Positions 38,469 through 45,768 of a DNA stretch of 64,000 nucleotides are shown here, piece after piece; positions within the stretch are counted from its first letter, which is position 1, and each line of letters begins with the position of its first letter. The notes beneath the pieces are model-generated. The model saw only the letters and a program-made list of their open reading frames with translations. It was not told the origin of the DNA and did not search any database. The stretch is from assembly GCF_021173675.1 (NCBI RefSeq), contig NZ_JAIHON010000023.1:47978-111977 (forward strand), written 5' to 3'. The stretch comes from Streptomyces lincolnensis. GTDB lineage: Bacteria > Actinomycetota > Actinomycetes > Streptomycetales > Streptomycetaceae. The position numbers and the translations under genes were made by a program.

Positions 38469-38900
38469 GTGACTCACCAAACGGTTGGGCACGCGTCGGC
38501 GGGCGACCGCGACGGACCGTTGGCGGACTGCCCGGACAGCGCTCTCGTCCCGCCCGGTCACGAACCGCGCTGCCCGGTCGACATCACCCTCGCCGTGCTG
38601 GGCGGCCGGTGGACACCGCTGGTGCTGCGCGAGTTCCTGCGCCGCGGTGCGGCCACCTACTCCGAGCTGTCAGCGGCCCTGCCCACCCTCTCGGACAAGG
38701 TGCTCTCCGACCGGCTGGCCCAGTTGACCGGTGCGGGCGTCGTCGAACGTCACCGCACTCCTGGCTGGCCGCCCCGGGTCCACTACGTCCTGACCGGACA
38801 GGGCCGGGCGTTGGAGCCGGTGATGCGTGGCATGTGGGAGTGGGGCACGGCGCGGCGCGACGCACTCGGCGGGGCGGCGGGCCGGTCCGGCACGGCCTAA
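38469..38900 (+). CDS. HxlR-family transcriptional regulator
   Basis: 143 aa from a GTG at 38469, seven bases after a strong aggagggg. HxlR signature: CPVDITLAVLGGRWTPLVLREFLRRGAATYSELSAALPTLSDKVLSDRLAQLTGAGVVERH (about 34-95), including the conserved N-terminal Cys, then the wing PRVHYVLTGQGRALEPVM. Longer upstream starts add only non-homologous residues. HxlR proteins usually control a divergent oxidoreductase or hydrolase gene in response to reactive carbonyls or related signals; here the target is probably the MBL hydrolase. Confidence 0.88.
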   Translation: MTHQTVGHASAGDRDGPLADCPDSALVPPGHEPRCPVDITLAVLGGRWTPLVLREFLRRGAATYSELSAALPTLSDKVLSDRLAQLTGAGVVERHRTPGWPPRVHYVLTGQGRALEPVMRGMWEWGTARRDALGGAAGRSGTA

Positions 38901-38910
38901 TCTCGACGCC

Positions 38911-39399
38911 ATGACCGACAGCAAGCCACCCCTCGCCGTCTTCGACCTGGACAACACCCTCGCCGACACGGCCCACCGGCAGCGGTTCCTGGAGCGCGCG
39001 CCGCGGGACTGGGACGCCTTCTTCGCCGCCGCACCGCAGGATCCGCCGATCCCGGAGGGCATCGCGCTGGTACTGGAGAGCGCCGAGGAGTGCGAGGTCG
39101 TCTATCTCACCGGGCGGCCCGAGCGCTGCCGGCGCGACACGCTCGACTGGCTGGCGGCGCAGGGAGTGCCCGAGGGGCGGGTGTACATGCGGCGCAACGA
39201 CGACCGACGGCCCGCCCGGCGCACCAAGCTGGAGATCCTCAAGCGGCTCGCCCGTACCCGGGAGATCCGGGTGCTGGTGGACGACGACGAGCTGGTCTGC
39301 GAGGACGCGGAACGGGCCGGTTTCACCGTCGTACGGGCGCGCTGGACCGCCCCTTCCGCCGCGCTGAAGACCGCGCAGGAGCGGGAGGGGCGGACCTGA
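38911..39399 (+). CDS. HAD-family phosphatase
   Basis: 162 aa from the ATG at 38911. Motif I FDLDNTLADT (about 11-20) with nucleophile and acid Asp, motif II VYLTGRPERCR (about 64), motif III TKLEILKRL (about 104) and motif IV VLVDDDELVCEDAERAG (about 117-133). It resembles the 3'-phosphatase domain of polynucleotide kinases and acid phosphatases. No cap domain, so a larger substrate such as nucleic acid or nucleotide is possible. Follows the HxlR gene by 10 bp on the same strand. Confidence 0.85.
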   Translation: MTDSKPPLAVFDLDNTLADTAHRQRFLERAPRDWDAFFAAAPQDPPIPEGIALVLESAEECEVVYLTGRPERCRRDTLDWLAAQGVPEGRVYMRRNDDRRPARRTKLEILKRLARTREIRVLVDDDELVCEDAERAGFTVVRARWTAPSAALKTAQEREGRT

Positions 39400-39446
39400 G
39401 GGTGCCTGAGGGCCTCAGGGGCAGTACCCCGCGGTGGGGGTGGACC

Positions 39447-39474
39447 TTCAGTCGGACTCCTTCAGTCGGACTCC
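39447..39474. repeat. Tandem 14-bp duplication spanning the dodecin stop
   Basis: Two perfect copies of ttcagtcggactcc (39447-39460, 39461-39474). The dodecin stop codon (39462-39464, minus strand) lies in the second copy. Confidence 0.9.
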
Positions 39475-39677
39475 TCCAGGCGGAAGCCGACCTTCAGTCC
39501 CACCTGCCAGTGCGCGACCTGACCTTCCTCGATCTGGCCGCGCACCTGGGTCACCTCGAACCAGTCCAGGTTCCGCAGCGTCTGCGAGGCACGGCTGATC
39601 CCGTTGCGGATCGCCTGGTCGACGCCCTCGGGCGACGTGCCGACGATCTCGGTCACGCGGTACGTGTGATTCGTCAT
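39462..39677 (-). CDS. Dodecin
   Basis: 71 aa: HTYRVTEIVGTSPEGVDQAIRNGISRASQTLRNLDWFEVTQVRGQIEEGQVAHWQVGLKVGFRLE. Length and sequence are those of dodecin, a dodecameric flavin-storage protein. The Trp in NLDWFEV stacks on the isoalloxazine and the Gln in RGQIE contacts it. It lies 43 bp upstream of egtD on the same strand but after its own stop, probably separately expressed. Confidence 0.95.
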   Translation of the reverse strand: MTNHTYRVTEIVGTSPEGVDQAIRNGISRASQTLRNLDWFEVTQVRGQIEEGQVAHWQVGLKVGFRLEESD

Positions 39678-39720
39678 GGTTCCACCGTGCCCCAGGCGGC
39701 GGCGCGGCGCGAGCCGTCCG

Positions 39721-40683
39721 TCAGCGCGCCACGCTCAGTGACAGCGCGAAGCGGCCCTCGTCGTCCGTCCACCAGTGGGCCAGTTCCAGCCCGGCCGCGG
39801 ACAGTTCGGCGCGTACTCCCTCCTTCCGGAACTTCGCCGACACCTCGGTGTGCAGCTCCTCGCCGGCCGCGAAGTCGACGGCGAGGTCCAGCGCCGGGAT
39901 CTTCACGGTCTGCGCGGTACGGGAGCGCAGGCGCATCTCGATCCACTCGTGCTCGGCGTCCCAGAGGGCCACGTGGTCGAAGGTGTCGGGATCGAAGTCG
40001 GCGCCCAGTTCGCGGTCGACGACGGTCAGGACGTTCTTGTTGAACGCGGCCGTCACCCCGGCCGCGTCGTCGTACGCCCGGACCAGGACCCGTTCGTCCT
40101 TGACCAGGTCCGTGCCGAGCAGCAGGGCGTCGCCGGGGGCGAGCATGCCGCGTACGGAGGACAGGAACGCGGCCCGTTCCACCGGGACCAGGTTGCCGAT
40201 CGTGCCGCCGAGGAACGCCACCAGCCGGGGGCCGGGGGTGTCCGGCAGCGTCAGCCGGGCGGTGAAGTCGGCGATGAGGGCGTGCACCCGGAGGCCGGGC
40301 CGCTCGGCGACGAGTGCCTGCCCGGCCTGGGTGAGCGCGCTCTCGCTGACGTCGACCGGGACGTAGGTGTCCAGGCCGGTGAGGGCGTCGATGATGTGCC
40401 GGGTCTTCTCCGAGGAGCCGGAGCCCAGTTCGACCAGGGTGCGGGCGCCGGTCGCCGCGGCGATCTCGGCGGACCGGGCGAGCAGGATCTCCCGCTCGGC
40501 ACGCGTCGGGTAGTACTCGGGCAACTCGGTGATCTGCTCGAAGAGTTCGCTGCCATGGGCGTCGTAGAACCACTTCGGCGGCAGGGTCTTCGGGGTGTGC
40601 GTCAGGCCCTTGAGGACGTCGGCGCGCAGGGCGGCCTCCGTGGCGTCCTCGGGCAGGGTGCGGGTGAGAAGGAACGGACTCAC
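39721..40683 (-). CDS. egtD: L-histidine N-alpha-methyltransferase EgtD
   Basis: 320 aa from a GTG at 40683. EgtD features: LPPKWFYDAHGSELFEQITELPEYYPTRAEREIL (about 35-68; substrate-binding Tyr), SAM loop LVELGSGSSEKTRHIIDAL (about 83-101), FLGGTIGN (about 158), and a C-terminal FALSLSVAR. It makes hercynine by trimethylating histidine, the first committed step of ergothioneine synthesis. Last gene of egtABCD and overlaps egtC by 4 bp. Confidence 0.94.
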   Translation of the reverse strand: MSPFLLTRTLPEDATEAALRADVLKGLTHTPKTLPPKWFYDAHGSELFEQITELPEYYPTRAEREILLARSAEIAAATGARTLVELGSGSSEKTRHIIDALTGLDTYVPVDVSESALTQAGQALVAERPGLRVHALIADFTARLTLPDTPGPRLVAFLGGTIGNLVPVERAAFLSSVRGMLAPGDALLLGTDLVKDERVLVRAYDDAAGVTAAFNKNVLTVVDRELGADFDPDTFDHVALWDAEHEWIEMRLRSRTAQTVKIPALDLAVDFAAGEELHTEVSAKFRKEGVRAELSAAGLELAHWWTDDEGRFALSLSVAR

Positions 40684-41471
40684 GTACGGGGCTCCTTCGA
40701 GGGTGCGGATGCCAGGGGGTCGCTCGGCTCCTTGAGCGGTGTGAGCAGCACGTCGGTGCGGCTCGCCGCGAGCAGGGTGCGGTCGGGCACCTCCCGCCAG
40801 TGCGGGTCGTCGTCGTAGGGCTCGGAGGCCACCACGGTGCCGCGGCCCGGGTGCGACAGATACCAGAGGGTGTCGCCCCAGGCGGTCGCGGTGATGGTCT
40901 CGCCGTTGGTCAGCAGCAGGTTGAGCCGGGACGCGGGGGCCGCCTCGGCGACCTCCAGGACCGTGTCGGCCAGCGCCTGTCCCTCCTCGTCGCCGCCGCG
41001 CAGCCGGCCCAGCACCAGCGCCCACACGAACGCCGAGTCGTTGCGGGCCTCCATCGACAGCAGGTCCGCCGCGGGCAGTGTCGGGGCGAGCGACGCGAGT
41101 GAGCGGGGCCAGCCGGCCACCGCGCCGTTGTGGCTGAACAGCCAGCGGTCCGAGGCGTACGGCGCCGCCGCGGCCTCCGCGTCGGCGCCCGCCAGGGTCG
41201 CGTCGCGTACGGCGGCGAGGACCGCCGAACTCCGTACGACCCGGGCCAGGTCGGCGAACGACAGGTCCGCCCAGATGGGCCCGGCCCGCCGGTAGCGTGC
41301 CGGTGCCGGGTCCCCCTCGGCGTACCAACCGACCCCGAAACCATCGGCGTTGACCGTTCCGTACCGCTGCCGCCTGGGTGCCCACGACTGGCGGTACAGG
41401 CTGTGCGGCGGCTCGGTCAGGATCCGGCCGAGCGGTTCCGGGGGGCCCAGGTAGGCCAGGTGACGGCACAT
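40680..41471 (-). CDS. egtC: Ergothioneine biosynthesis glutamine amidotransferase-like hydrolase EgtC
   Basis: 263 aa; begins MCRHLAYLG, where Cys2 becomes the N-terminal nucleophile after Met removal. Ntn features: DGFGVGWYAEG (about 43), GPIWADLSFADLARVVRSS (about 62), FSHNGAVAGWP (about 101) and ARNDSAFVWALVLG. In the pathway it removes glutamate from the gamma-glutamyl-cysteinyl hercynine sulfoxide. Its start overlaps the egtB stop by 1 bp. Confidence 0.93.
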   Translation of the reverse strand: MCRHLAYLGPPEPLGRILTEPPHSLYRQSWAPRRQRYGTVNADGFGVGWYAEGDPAPARYRRAGPIWADLSFADLARVVRSSAVLAAVRDATLAGADAEAAAAPYASDRWLFSHNGAVAGWPRSLASLAPTLPAADLLSMEARNDSAFVWALVLGRLRGGDEEGQALADTVLEVAEAAPASRLNLLLTNGETITATAWGDTLWYLSHPGRGTVVASEPYDDDPHWREVPDRTLLAASRTDVLLTPLKEPSDPLASAPSKEPRT

Positions 41472-42775
41472 CAGACGGCCTCCGAACGGGCCGTGCGGAA
41501 CCCGGAGAAGATCTGCCGCCGGATCGGATAGTCCCAGTTGCGGAACGTGCCCCGGCAGGCCACCGCGTCCACGGCGAACGAACCGCCGCGCAGCACCTTG
41601 TGGTCGGGGCCGAAGAACACCTCCGAGTACTCCTTGTACGGGAACGCCTGGAACCCGGGGTAGGGCTCGAAGTCGCTCGCCGTCCACTCCCACACGTCAC
41701 CGATCAACTGCCGTACCCCGAGCGGCGATTCGCCCTCCGGGTAGCTGCCGGCGGGCGCCGGGCGCAGATGCCGTTGGCCGAGGTTGGCGTGCTCGGGCGC
41801 CGGGTCGGTGTCACCCCAGGGGTAGCGCATGGAACGGTCGCCCGCCGGGTCGTGGCGGGCGGCCTTCTCCCACTCGGCCTCGGTGGGCAGCCGCCGCCCG
41901 GCCCAGCGGGCGTAGGCGTCGGCCTCGTACCAGGACACGTGCACCACCGGCTCGTCGGCCGGGACAACCTCGGTGACGCCGAAGCGGCGGCGCAGCCACT
42001 GTTTGCCGTCCCGGCTCCAGAACAGCGGGGCCTTGATGGAGTGCCGGCGGATGTGGTCCCAGCCCGCCGGGGCCCACCACCGCTCGTCCTGGTAGCCGCC
42101 GTCCTCGATGAACCGCTGGTAGGCGCCGTTGGTCACCGGGGTGGTGTCGATCCAGAACGGCGCCACCTCCCGCCGGTGCGCGGGGCGTTCGTTGTCCAGC
42201 GCCCACGGCTCGGTGGAGGTGCCCATCGTGAACGGGCCGCCGGGGACCAGGACTTCGGCCGGGCCGGTGAACAGCGGGACCGGGTCCGGGTCCGGGGCGG
42301 TCAGGGCCTGCGGGCCCTTGCGGAGCTGATGGGTGATCAACATCGTCTCGTCGTGCTGCTGTTCGTGCTGCGCGATCATCCCGAAGGCGAAACCCGCCTC
42401 GGTCAGCCGCGTCCCGTGGAACGCGGCCCCCTCCAGGACGTCCAGCACCCGACCGCGTACGTCGGCCGCGTACGCGCGGGCCTCCGCGGGCTTGAGCAGG
42501 GGCAGCTTGGGCCGCTCCGCGCGCGGGTGCTCGAAGGCGTCGTAGATGCTGTCGATCTCGGGCCGTATCGCCTCCTGTCCGGCGACGGTCCGCAGCAGCC
42601 ACTGCTCCTCCTGGTTGCCGATGTGGGCGAGGTCCCACACCAGCGGTGACATCAGCGGCGAGTGCTGGGCGGTGAGGTCGGGTTCCTCGACGCAGCTGGT
42701 GAGCAGCGTCGTGCGGTCCCGGGCGGTCACCAGGGTGTTCAGCGCGCGCTCACGGAAGGTCTCGGGGTCGGTCAT
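41471..42775 (-). CDS. egtB: Ergothioneine-forming sulfoxide synthase EgtB
   Basis: 434 aa from the ATG at 42775. DinB-like metal centre at the N-terminus: LAHIGNQEEQWLLR (His near 51) and HEQQHDET (about 134-141), giving three His ligands for Fe(II). C-terminal formylglycine-generating-enzyme-like domain: GGPFTMGT (about 180), PTEAEWEKAAR, NLGQRHLRPAPAGSYP, GDVWEWTASDF and VLRGGSFA. It joins hercynine to gamma-glutamylcysteine using oxygen. It overlaps egtA by 4 bp. Confidence 0.95.
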   Translation of the reverse strand: MTDPETFRERALNTLVTARDRTTLLTSCVEEPDLTAQHSPLMSPLVWDLAHIGNQEEQWLLRTVAGQEAIRPEIDSIYDAFEHPRAERPKLPLLKPAEARAYAADVRGRVLDVLEGAAFHGTRLTEAGFAFGMIAQHEQQHDETMLITHQLRKGPQALTAPDPDPVPLFTGPAEVLVPGGPFTMGTSTEPWALDNERPAHRREVAPFWIDTTPVTNGAYQRFIEDGGYQDERWWAPAGWDHIRRHSIKAPLFWSRDGKQWLRRRFGVTEVVPADEPVVHVSWYEADAYARWAGRRLPTEAEWEKAARHDPAGDRSMRYPWGDTDPAPEHANLGQRHLRPAPAGSYPEGESPLGVRQLIGDVWEWTASDFEPYPGFQAFPYKEYSEVFFGPDHKVLRGGSFAVDAVACRGTFRNWDYPIRRQIFSGFRTARSEAV

Positions 42776-44061
42776 GTACGGACTTCCTTCCCACGCGGAC
42801 CGACCGTCCGGTCCAGCAGATCGTCGGCGGGGCAGCGGCCCCGCATCACATAGCGGTCCAGGTACGCGGCCACGGCGCCGGTGACCTCGGCGGTGGCGCC
42901 GAGCCGGGGCAGGGCCTCCAGAGCGGCCGTGAAGCACGTCATGGCGGCCTCGTGCAGTTCCGGATCGGCCAGCCCGTGCCGGGCCGCCTCCCGCCACAGC
43001 GGATTGTGCGGCGCGGGCAGTGACAGCGCCCGCTCGGCCAGCGGTTTCACGGCCCGGTAGGCCGTCTCGGCGGCCTCCGGGTCGTCGAACAGCGCCGTCG
43101 TCACGGCGAGTGGCACGATCCACCCGTCGGCGCCGGGCTGCGCGTCGATCATGCGCAGTTCCAGATGGCCGCGCGGCCTGACCGGCGGGAACAGGGTCGA
43201 GACGTGGTAGTCGAGATCCTCCCGGGTCGGCGGCCTCGGCAGTCCGGTCCTGGCCCACTCGCGGAAGACCAGCCCGTCCGGGACCTCCCAGGGGCCGCTG
43301 TCCCGTCGTATGCACATCACCGGCGCGTCCAGGACGTGCCGGACCCAGGCGGTACGGGCGTCGGTGTCCAGGGTGGGGCCGCCCGCCCGGCCCGCGCCGA
43401 TGTCCGTCCACAGCCGCTGCCGGGTGGACAGCCAGCCGGTGGGCTCGGAACCGGCCAGGGGCGAGTTGGCGAACGCGGCCACCAGGACCGCGCCCAGCTG
43501 GTGCGCCAGCCACCAGCGCCGCCCGAGGCCGAGCGGGCCGGGCTCCTCGTGGCCGGCGTCCAGACAGACCTGGACGGAGGCGGAGGTGCACATCATGGCG
43601 CGGCCGGCCGGGCCGGTGCGGTCGAGACAGACCTCCATGGCGTCGTAGCGCGGCTCGCGCAGGAACCGGCGGGGCGGATGCCAGGGGTCGTTTCCGACGC
43701 CGACGAGACCGAGACCGTCCTTGGCGAGAATCTCGCGGACGGTGTCCAGATCGGCGGACACGGTACCGATGCACTCCATCAGGGAGGCGGCGGGCGGGGA
43801 GCTCAGCTCCAGCTGGCCTCCGGGTTCGACGGTGAGCGCCGAATCCAGGTGCACGGTCCGCAGTGCGGCGTAGGCCGCTGCGAGTCGTTCGGGTGTCACG
43901 GGGAGCCGCGGCGCGCGCAGCTCGTGGATGATCCATTCCACCTCGACGCCTACCGTACGAGGGGGTCCCGTCTTGAAGCAGATGCCCCGGACCAGGGCTT
44001 CCACCTCGGCTTCGGTCAGAGCGGTACGGCGCTCCGTACAGTCGCTCGGTGTATCGGACAT
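42772..44061 (-). CDS. egtA: Glutamate-cysteine ligase EgtA
   Basis: 429 aa. ATG at 44061, with an aggagg SD 8 bp upstream. GCS2-type ligase: VGVEVEWIIHEL (about 37-48), EPGGQLELSSPP (about 80-91), MMCTSASVQVCLD (about 138) and HLELRMIDAQPG near residue 302. It makes gamma-glutamylcysteine, the sulfur donor for EgtB. First gene of the complete egtABCD operon; no egtE candidate nearby, which is usual in Streptomyces. Confidence 0.93.
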   Translation of the reverse strand: MSDTPSDCTERRTALTEAEVEALVRGICFKTGPPRTVGVEVEWIIHELRAPRLPVTPERLAAAYAALRTVHLDSALTVEPGGQLELSSPPAASLMECIGTVSADLDTVREILAKDGLGLVGVGNDPWHPPRRFLREPRYDAMEVCLDRTGPAGRAMMCTSASVQVCLDAGHEEPGPLGLGRRWWLAHQLGAVLVAAFANSPLAGSEPTGWLSTRQRLWTDIGAGRAGGPTLDTDARTAWVRHVLDAPVMCIRRDSGPWEVPDGLVFREWARTGLPRPPTREDLDYHVSTLFPPVRPRGHLELRMIDAQPGADGWIVPLAVTTALFDDPEAAETAYRAVKPLAERALSLPAPHNPLWREAARHGLADPELHEAAMTCFTAALEALPRLGATAEVTGAVAAYLDRYVMRGRCPADDLLDRTVGPRGKEVRT

Positions 44062-44290
44062 GTAGGGATCCTCCTGAGATTCCACCATGCCGTCGGTCCG
44101 GCTTCCGGTGCGCCGGACCGACATCGCTCGTCCCACCCAAGACCTTCGTCCCGTTCCGCACAAGGGGGCACATCGTCGCAATCGGGGCCGATGATCTCCG
44201 TTTCCCGCATGTTTTCGAGGCGTTTTCCGACTGTGCCGGGGCCGGGAAATTCCGTTGCGGCCCATGACCAGAATCGCTCAGGATGCCTGC

Positions 44291-44383
44291 ATGAGCACGA
44301 CGGGGGAGAGCGCGCCGGGGGACGGCGCGACGGTGAGGACCGCGGGGCGCGCGGTCACGGCGCGTACGGGGGTCGCGCCATGA
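44291..44383 (+). CDS. Possible 30-aa leader ORF before macrodomain gene
   Basis: ATG at 44291 (cagga about 8 bp upstream), 30 codons, ending with a TGA that overlaps the ATG of the downstream gene as ATGA. The peptide (Thr/Gly/Ala/Arg-rich) has no motif. Random short frames are frequent in such GC-rich DNA, so only the stop/start overlap and SD-like sequence speak for it. The rest of the 318-bp gap after egtA contains nothing I can name. Confidence 0.3.
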   Translation: MSTTGESAPGDGATVRTAGRAVTARTGVAP

Positions 44384-45210
44384 GCGCGCGCCTGCGCGGC
44401 ATCGCGCACGAGACGGAGCGGATCGTGGCGGCGGGGTCCTACCGTGCGCCGGACGGGCGCGAGGTGTCCCTCGCGGAGGCGGTCGCAGTGGCCCGGGACG
44501 GTACGCGGATGTACGGGCCGGGCCCGGTGGACGTCGCGCCGTCCGCCGCCGAGGCCACGCTGATCGAGGTCACCGGCGAGAGCAGCCTGGAAGCCGCCCG
44601 GCGGCTGGCCGGACCGGTCGCCGTCCTGAACTTCTCCTCGGCCCGCAATCCCGGCGGCGGTTACCTCAACGGCGCCCAGGCCCAGGAAGAGGCCCTGTGC
44701 CGGGCCTCCGCGCTGTACGCCTGCCTGATCGGCGTCCGGGAGTTCTACGACCACCACCGCGCCCACCGCGACCCGTTCTACACCGACCGCGTCATCCACT
44801 CACCGGCCGTGCCGGTCTTCCGCGACGACCGCGGCGGCCTCCTCGACGAGCCGTACACCGCCGGCTTCCTGACCGCCGCCGCGCCGAACGCCGGGGTGGT
44901 GCGGCGCACGGCTCCGGAACGGGAACGCGAACTGCCCCGCGCCCTCGCGGTGCGGGCCGAACGGGTCCTGGAGGTCGCCGCCGCGCACGGCTACCGGCGG
45001 CTGGTGCTGGGCGCCTGGGGCTGCGGGGTGTTCCAGAACGACCCCGCGCAGGTGGCGGGCGCCTTCCGCGACCTGCTCGGGCCCGGCGGACGCTTCGCCG
45101 GGGCCTTCGAGCACGTGGTGTTCGGGGTGCTGGACCGGACGCGGGGCGCGGTGGTGCGGGAGGCGTTCGTACAGGCGTTCCCGTCGCCGGAGTGCCAGCT
45201 CCAGCGGTGA
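44380..45210 (+). CDS. TIGR02452/DUF2263 macrodomain protein, bacterial PARG-like
   Basis: 276 aa. Core catalytic loop VLNFSSARNPGGGYLNGAQAQEEALCRASALY (about 83-114), with GGG-x6-QEE matching the poly(ADP-ribose) glycohydrolase signature, followed by YTDRVIHSPAVPVFRDD (about 131) and VLGAWGCGVFQNDPAQVAGAFRDLL (about 208-232) for the phosphate loop. Likely removes ADP-ribose from macromolecules. In some bacteria this family lies beside ADP-ribosylating toxin or antiphage systems; here the neighbours are egt and a PemK-like protein. Confidence 0.85.
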   Translation: MSARLRGIAHETERIVAAGSYRAPDGREVSLAEAVAVARDGTRMYGPGPVDVAPSAAEATLIEVTGESSLEAARRLAGPVAVLNFSSARNPGGGYLNGAQAQEEALCRASALYACLIGVREFYDHHRAHRDPFYTDRVIHSPAVPVFRDDRGGLLDEPYTAGFLTAAAPNAGVVRRTAPERERELPRALAVRAERVLEVAAAHGYRRLVLGAWGCGVFQNDPAQVAGAFRDLLGPGGRFAGAFEHVVFGVLDRTRGAVVREAFVQAFPSPECQLQR

Positions 45211-45238
45211 GCGTGGGCCGAGCGGTGAGCGTGGGGCG
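45203..45238. repeat. Near-perfect tandem 18-bp duplication spanning the macrodomain stop
   Basis: agcggtgagcgtgggccg (45203-45220) and agcggtgagcgtggggcg (45221-45238), 17 of 18 identical. The TGA stop of the macrodomain gene (45208-45210) is inside the first copy and an in-frame TGA is kept in the second. Confidence 0.85.
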
Positions 45239-45274
45239 AGTGGGGCGGCGAGTAGGGCGTGACGGTGAGGCGGC

Positions 45275-45730
45275 TCAGCTCCAGCCGTAGCGCTCGTGAA
45301 GCCGGTGCCTGACCAGGTTGAACCGCCCCCGGTCCAGGGCGCAGGCCTCGCGGCGCATGCCCTGCTCGTGCAGGCGCAGGATGCGGTCGACGTCCACCCA
45401 CGAGTCCCGCCCGGACCGGTCCCAGGGCCCGCTGCCGATCGCCACCCACTCCCGGTCCCCGTCGTGCCGCTTGCTCGACAACTGCACGGCGAGAAAGGTC
45501 CCGGCCGCCTCCCGGGCCACCACCAGCACCGGCCGGTCCTTGCCGCGCCCGTCGTTCTCCTCGAAGGGCACCCAGGTCCACACGATCTCCCCGGGGTCGG
45601 GGTCGCCGTCGTGCGCGGGGGAGTACTCGGTGCGCACCCTGCCGACCTGGCGGGGGTCGGCCTCGGTGGTGGCGGTGCGGCCGAAGCGGCCGGGGACGTT
45701 CTCGTCCGTGTCATGGGTAAAAGCGGTCAC
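45275..45730 (-). CDS. PemK/MazF-like type II toxin-family protein
   Basis: 151 aa. A PemK-like barrel begins around residue 45: DPGEIVWTWVPFEENDGRGKDRPVLVVAREAAGTFLAVQLSSKRHD, with the RPVLVV strand, then WDRSGRDSWVDVDRILRL. A 40-residue N-terminal extension is unusual. No antitoxin gene is adjacent, so it may be an orphan or a domesticated RNase-fold protein. The GTG start lies in a 17-bp hairpin and has no Shine-Dalgarno sequence. Confidence 0.75.
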   Translation of the reverse strand: MTAFTHDTDENVPGRFGRTATTEADPRQVGRVRTEYSPAHDGDPDPGEIVWTWVPFEENDGRGKDRPVLVVAREAAGTFLAVQLSSKRHDGDREWVAIGSGPWDRSGRDSWVDVDRILRLHEQGMRREACALDRGRFNLVRHRLHERYGWS

Positions 45731-45762
45731 GGGGGCACCTTAAGGGGTGCCCCCGTGACCGC
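45723..45762 (-). terminator. 17-bp perfect hairpin between flotillin and PemK-like genes
   Basis: gcggtcacgggggcacc (45723-45739) pairs perfectly with 45746-45762 across a 6-nt loop (ttaagg). It lies just beyond the flotillin gene and should terminate its leftward transcript. The PemK-like GTG start codon (45728-45730) is inside one arm, so the same stem could hide that start in a longer mRNA. Confidence 0.8.
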
Positions 45763-45768
45763 GACGCG

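Noticed and set aside
39395..39425. CCTGAGG-g-CCTCAGG palindrome as terminator after the HAD gene
   Set aside because: Loop of one base cannot form a stable hairpin as drawn; may be chance in GC-rich DNA.
41471..44173. 900-codon version of egtB
   Set aside because: Upstream extension is antisense-like sequence through egtA; the ATG at 42775 gives normal EgtB length.
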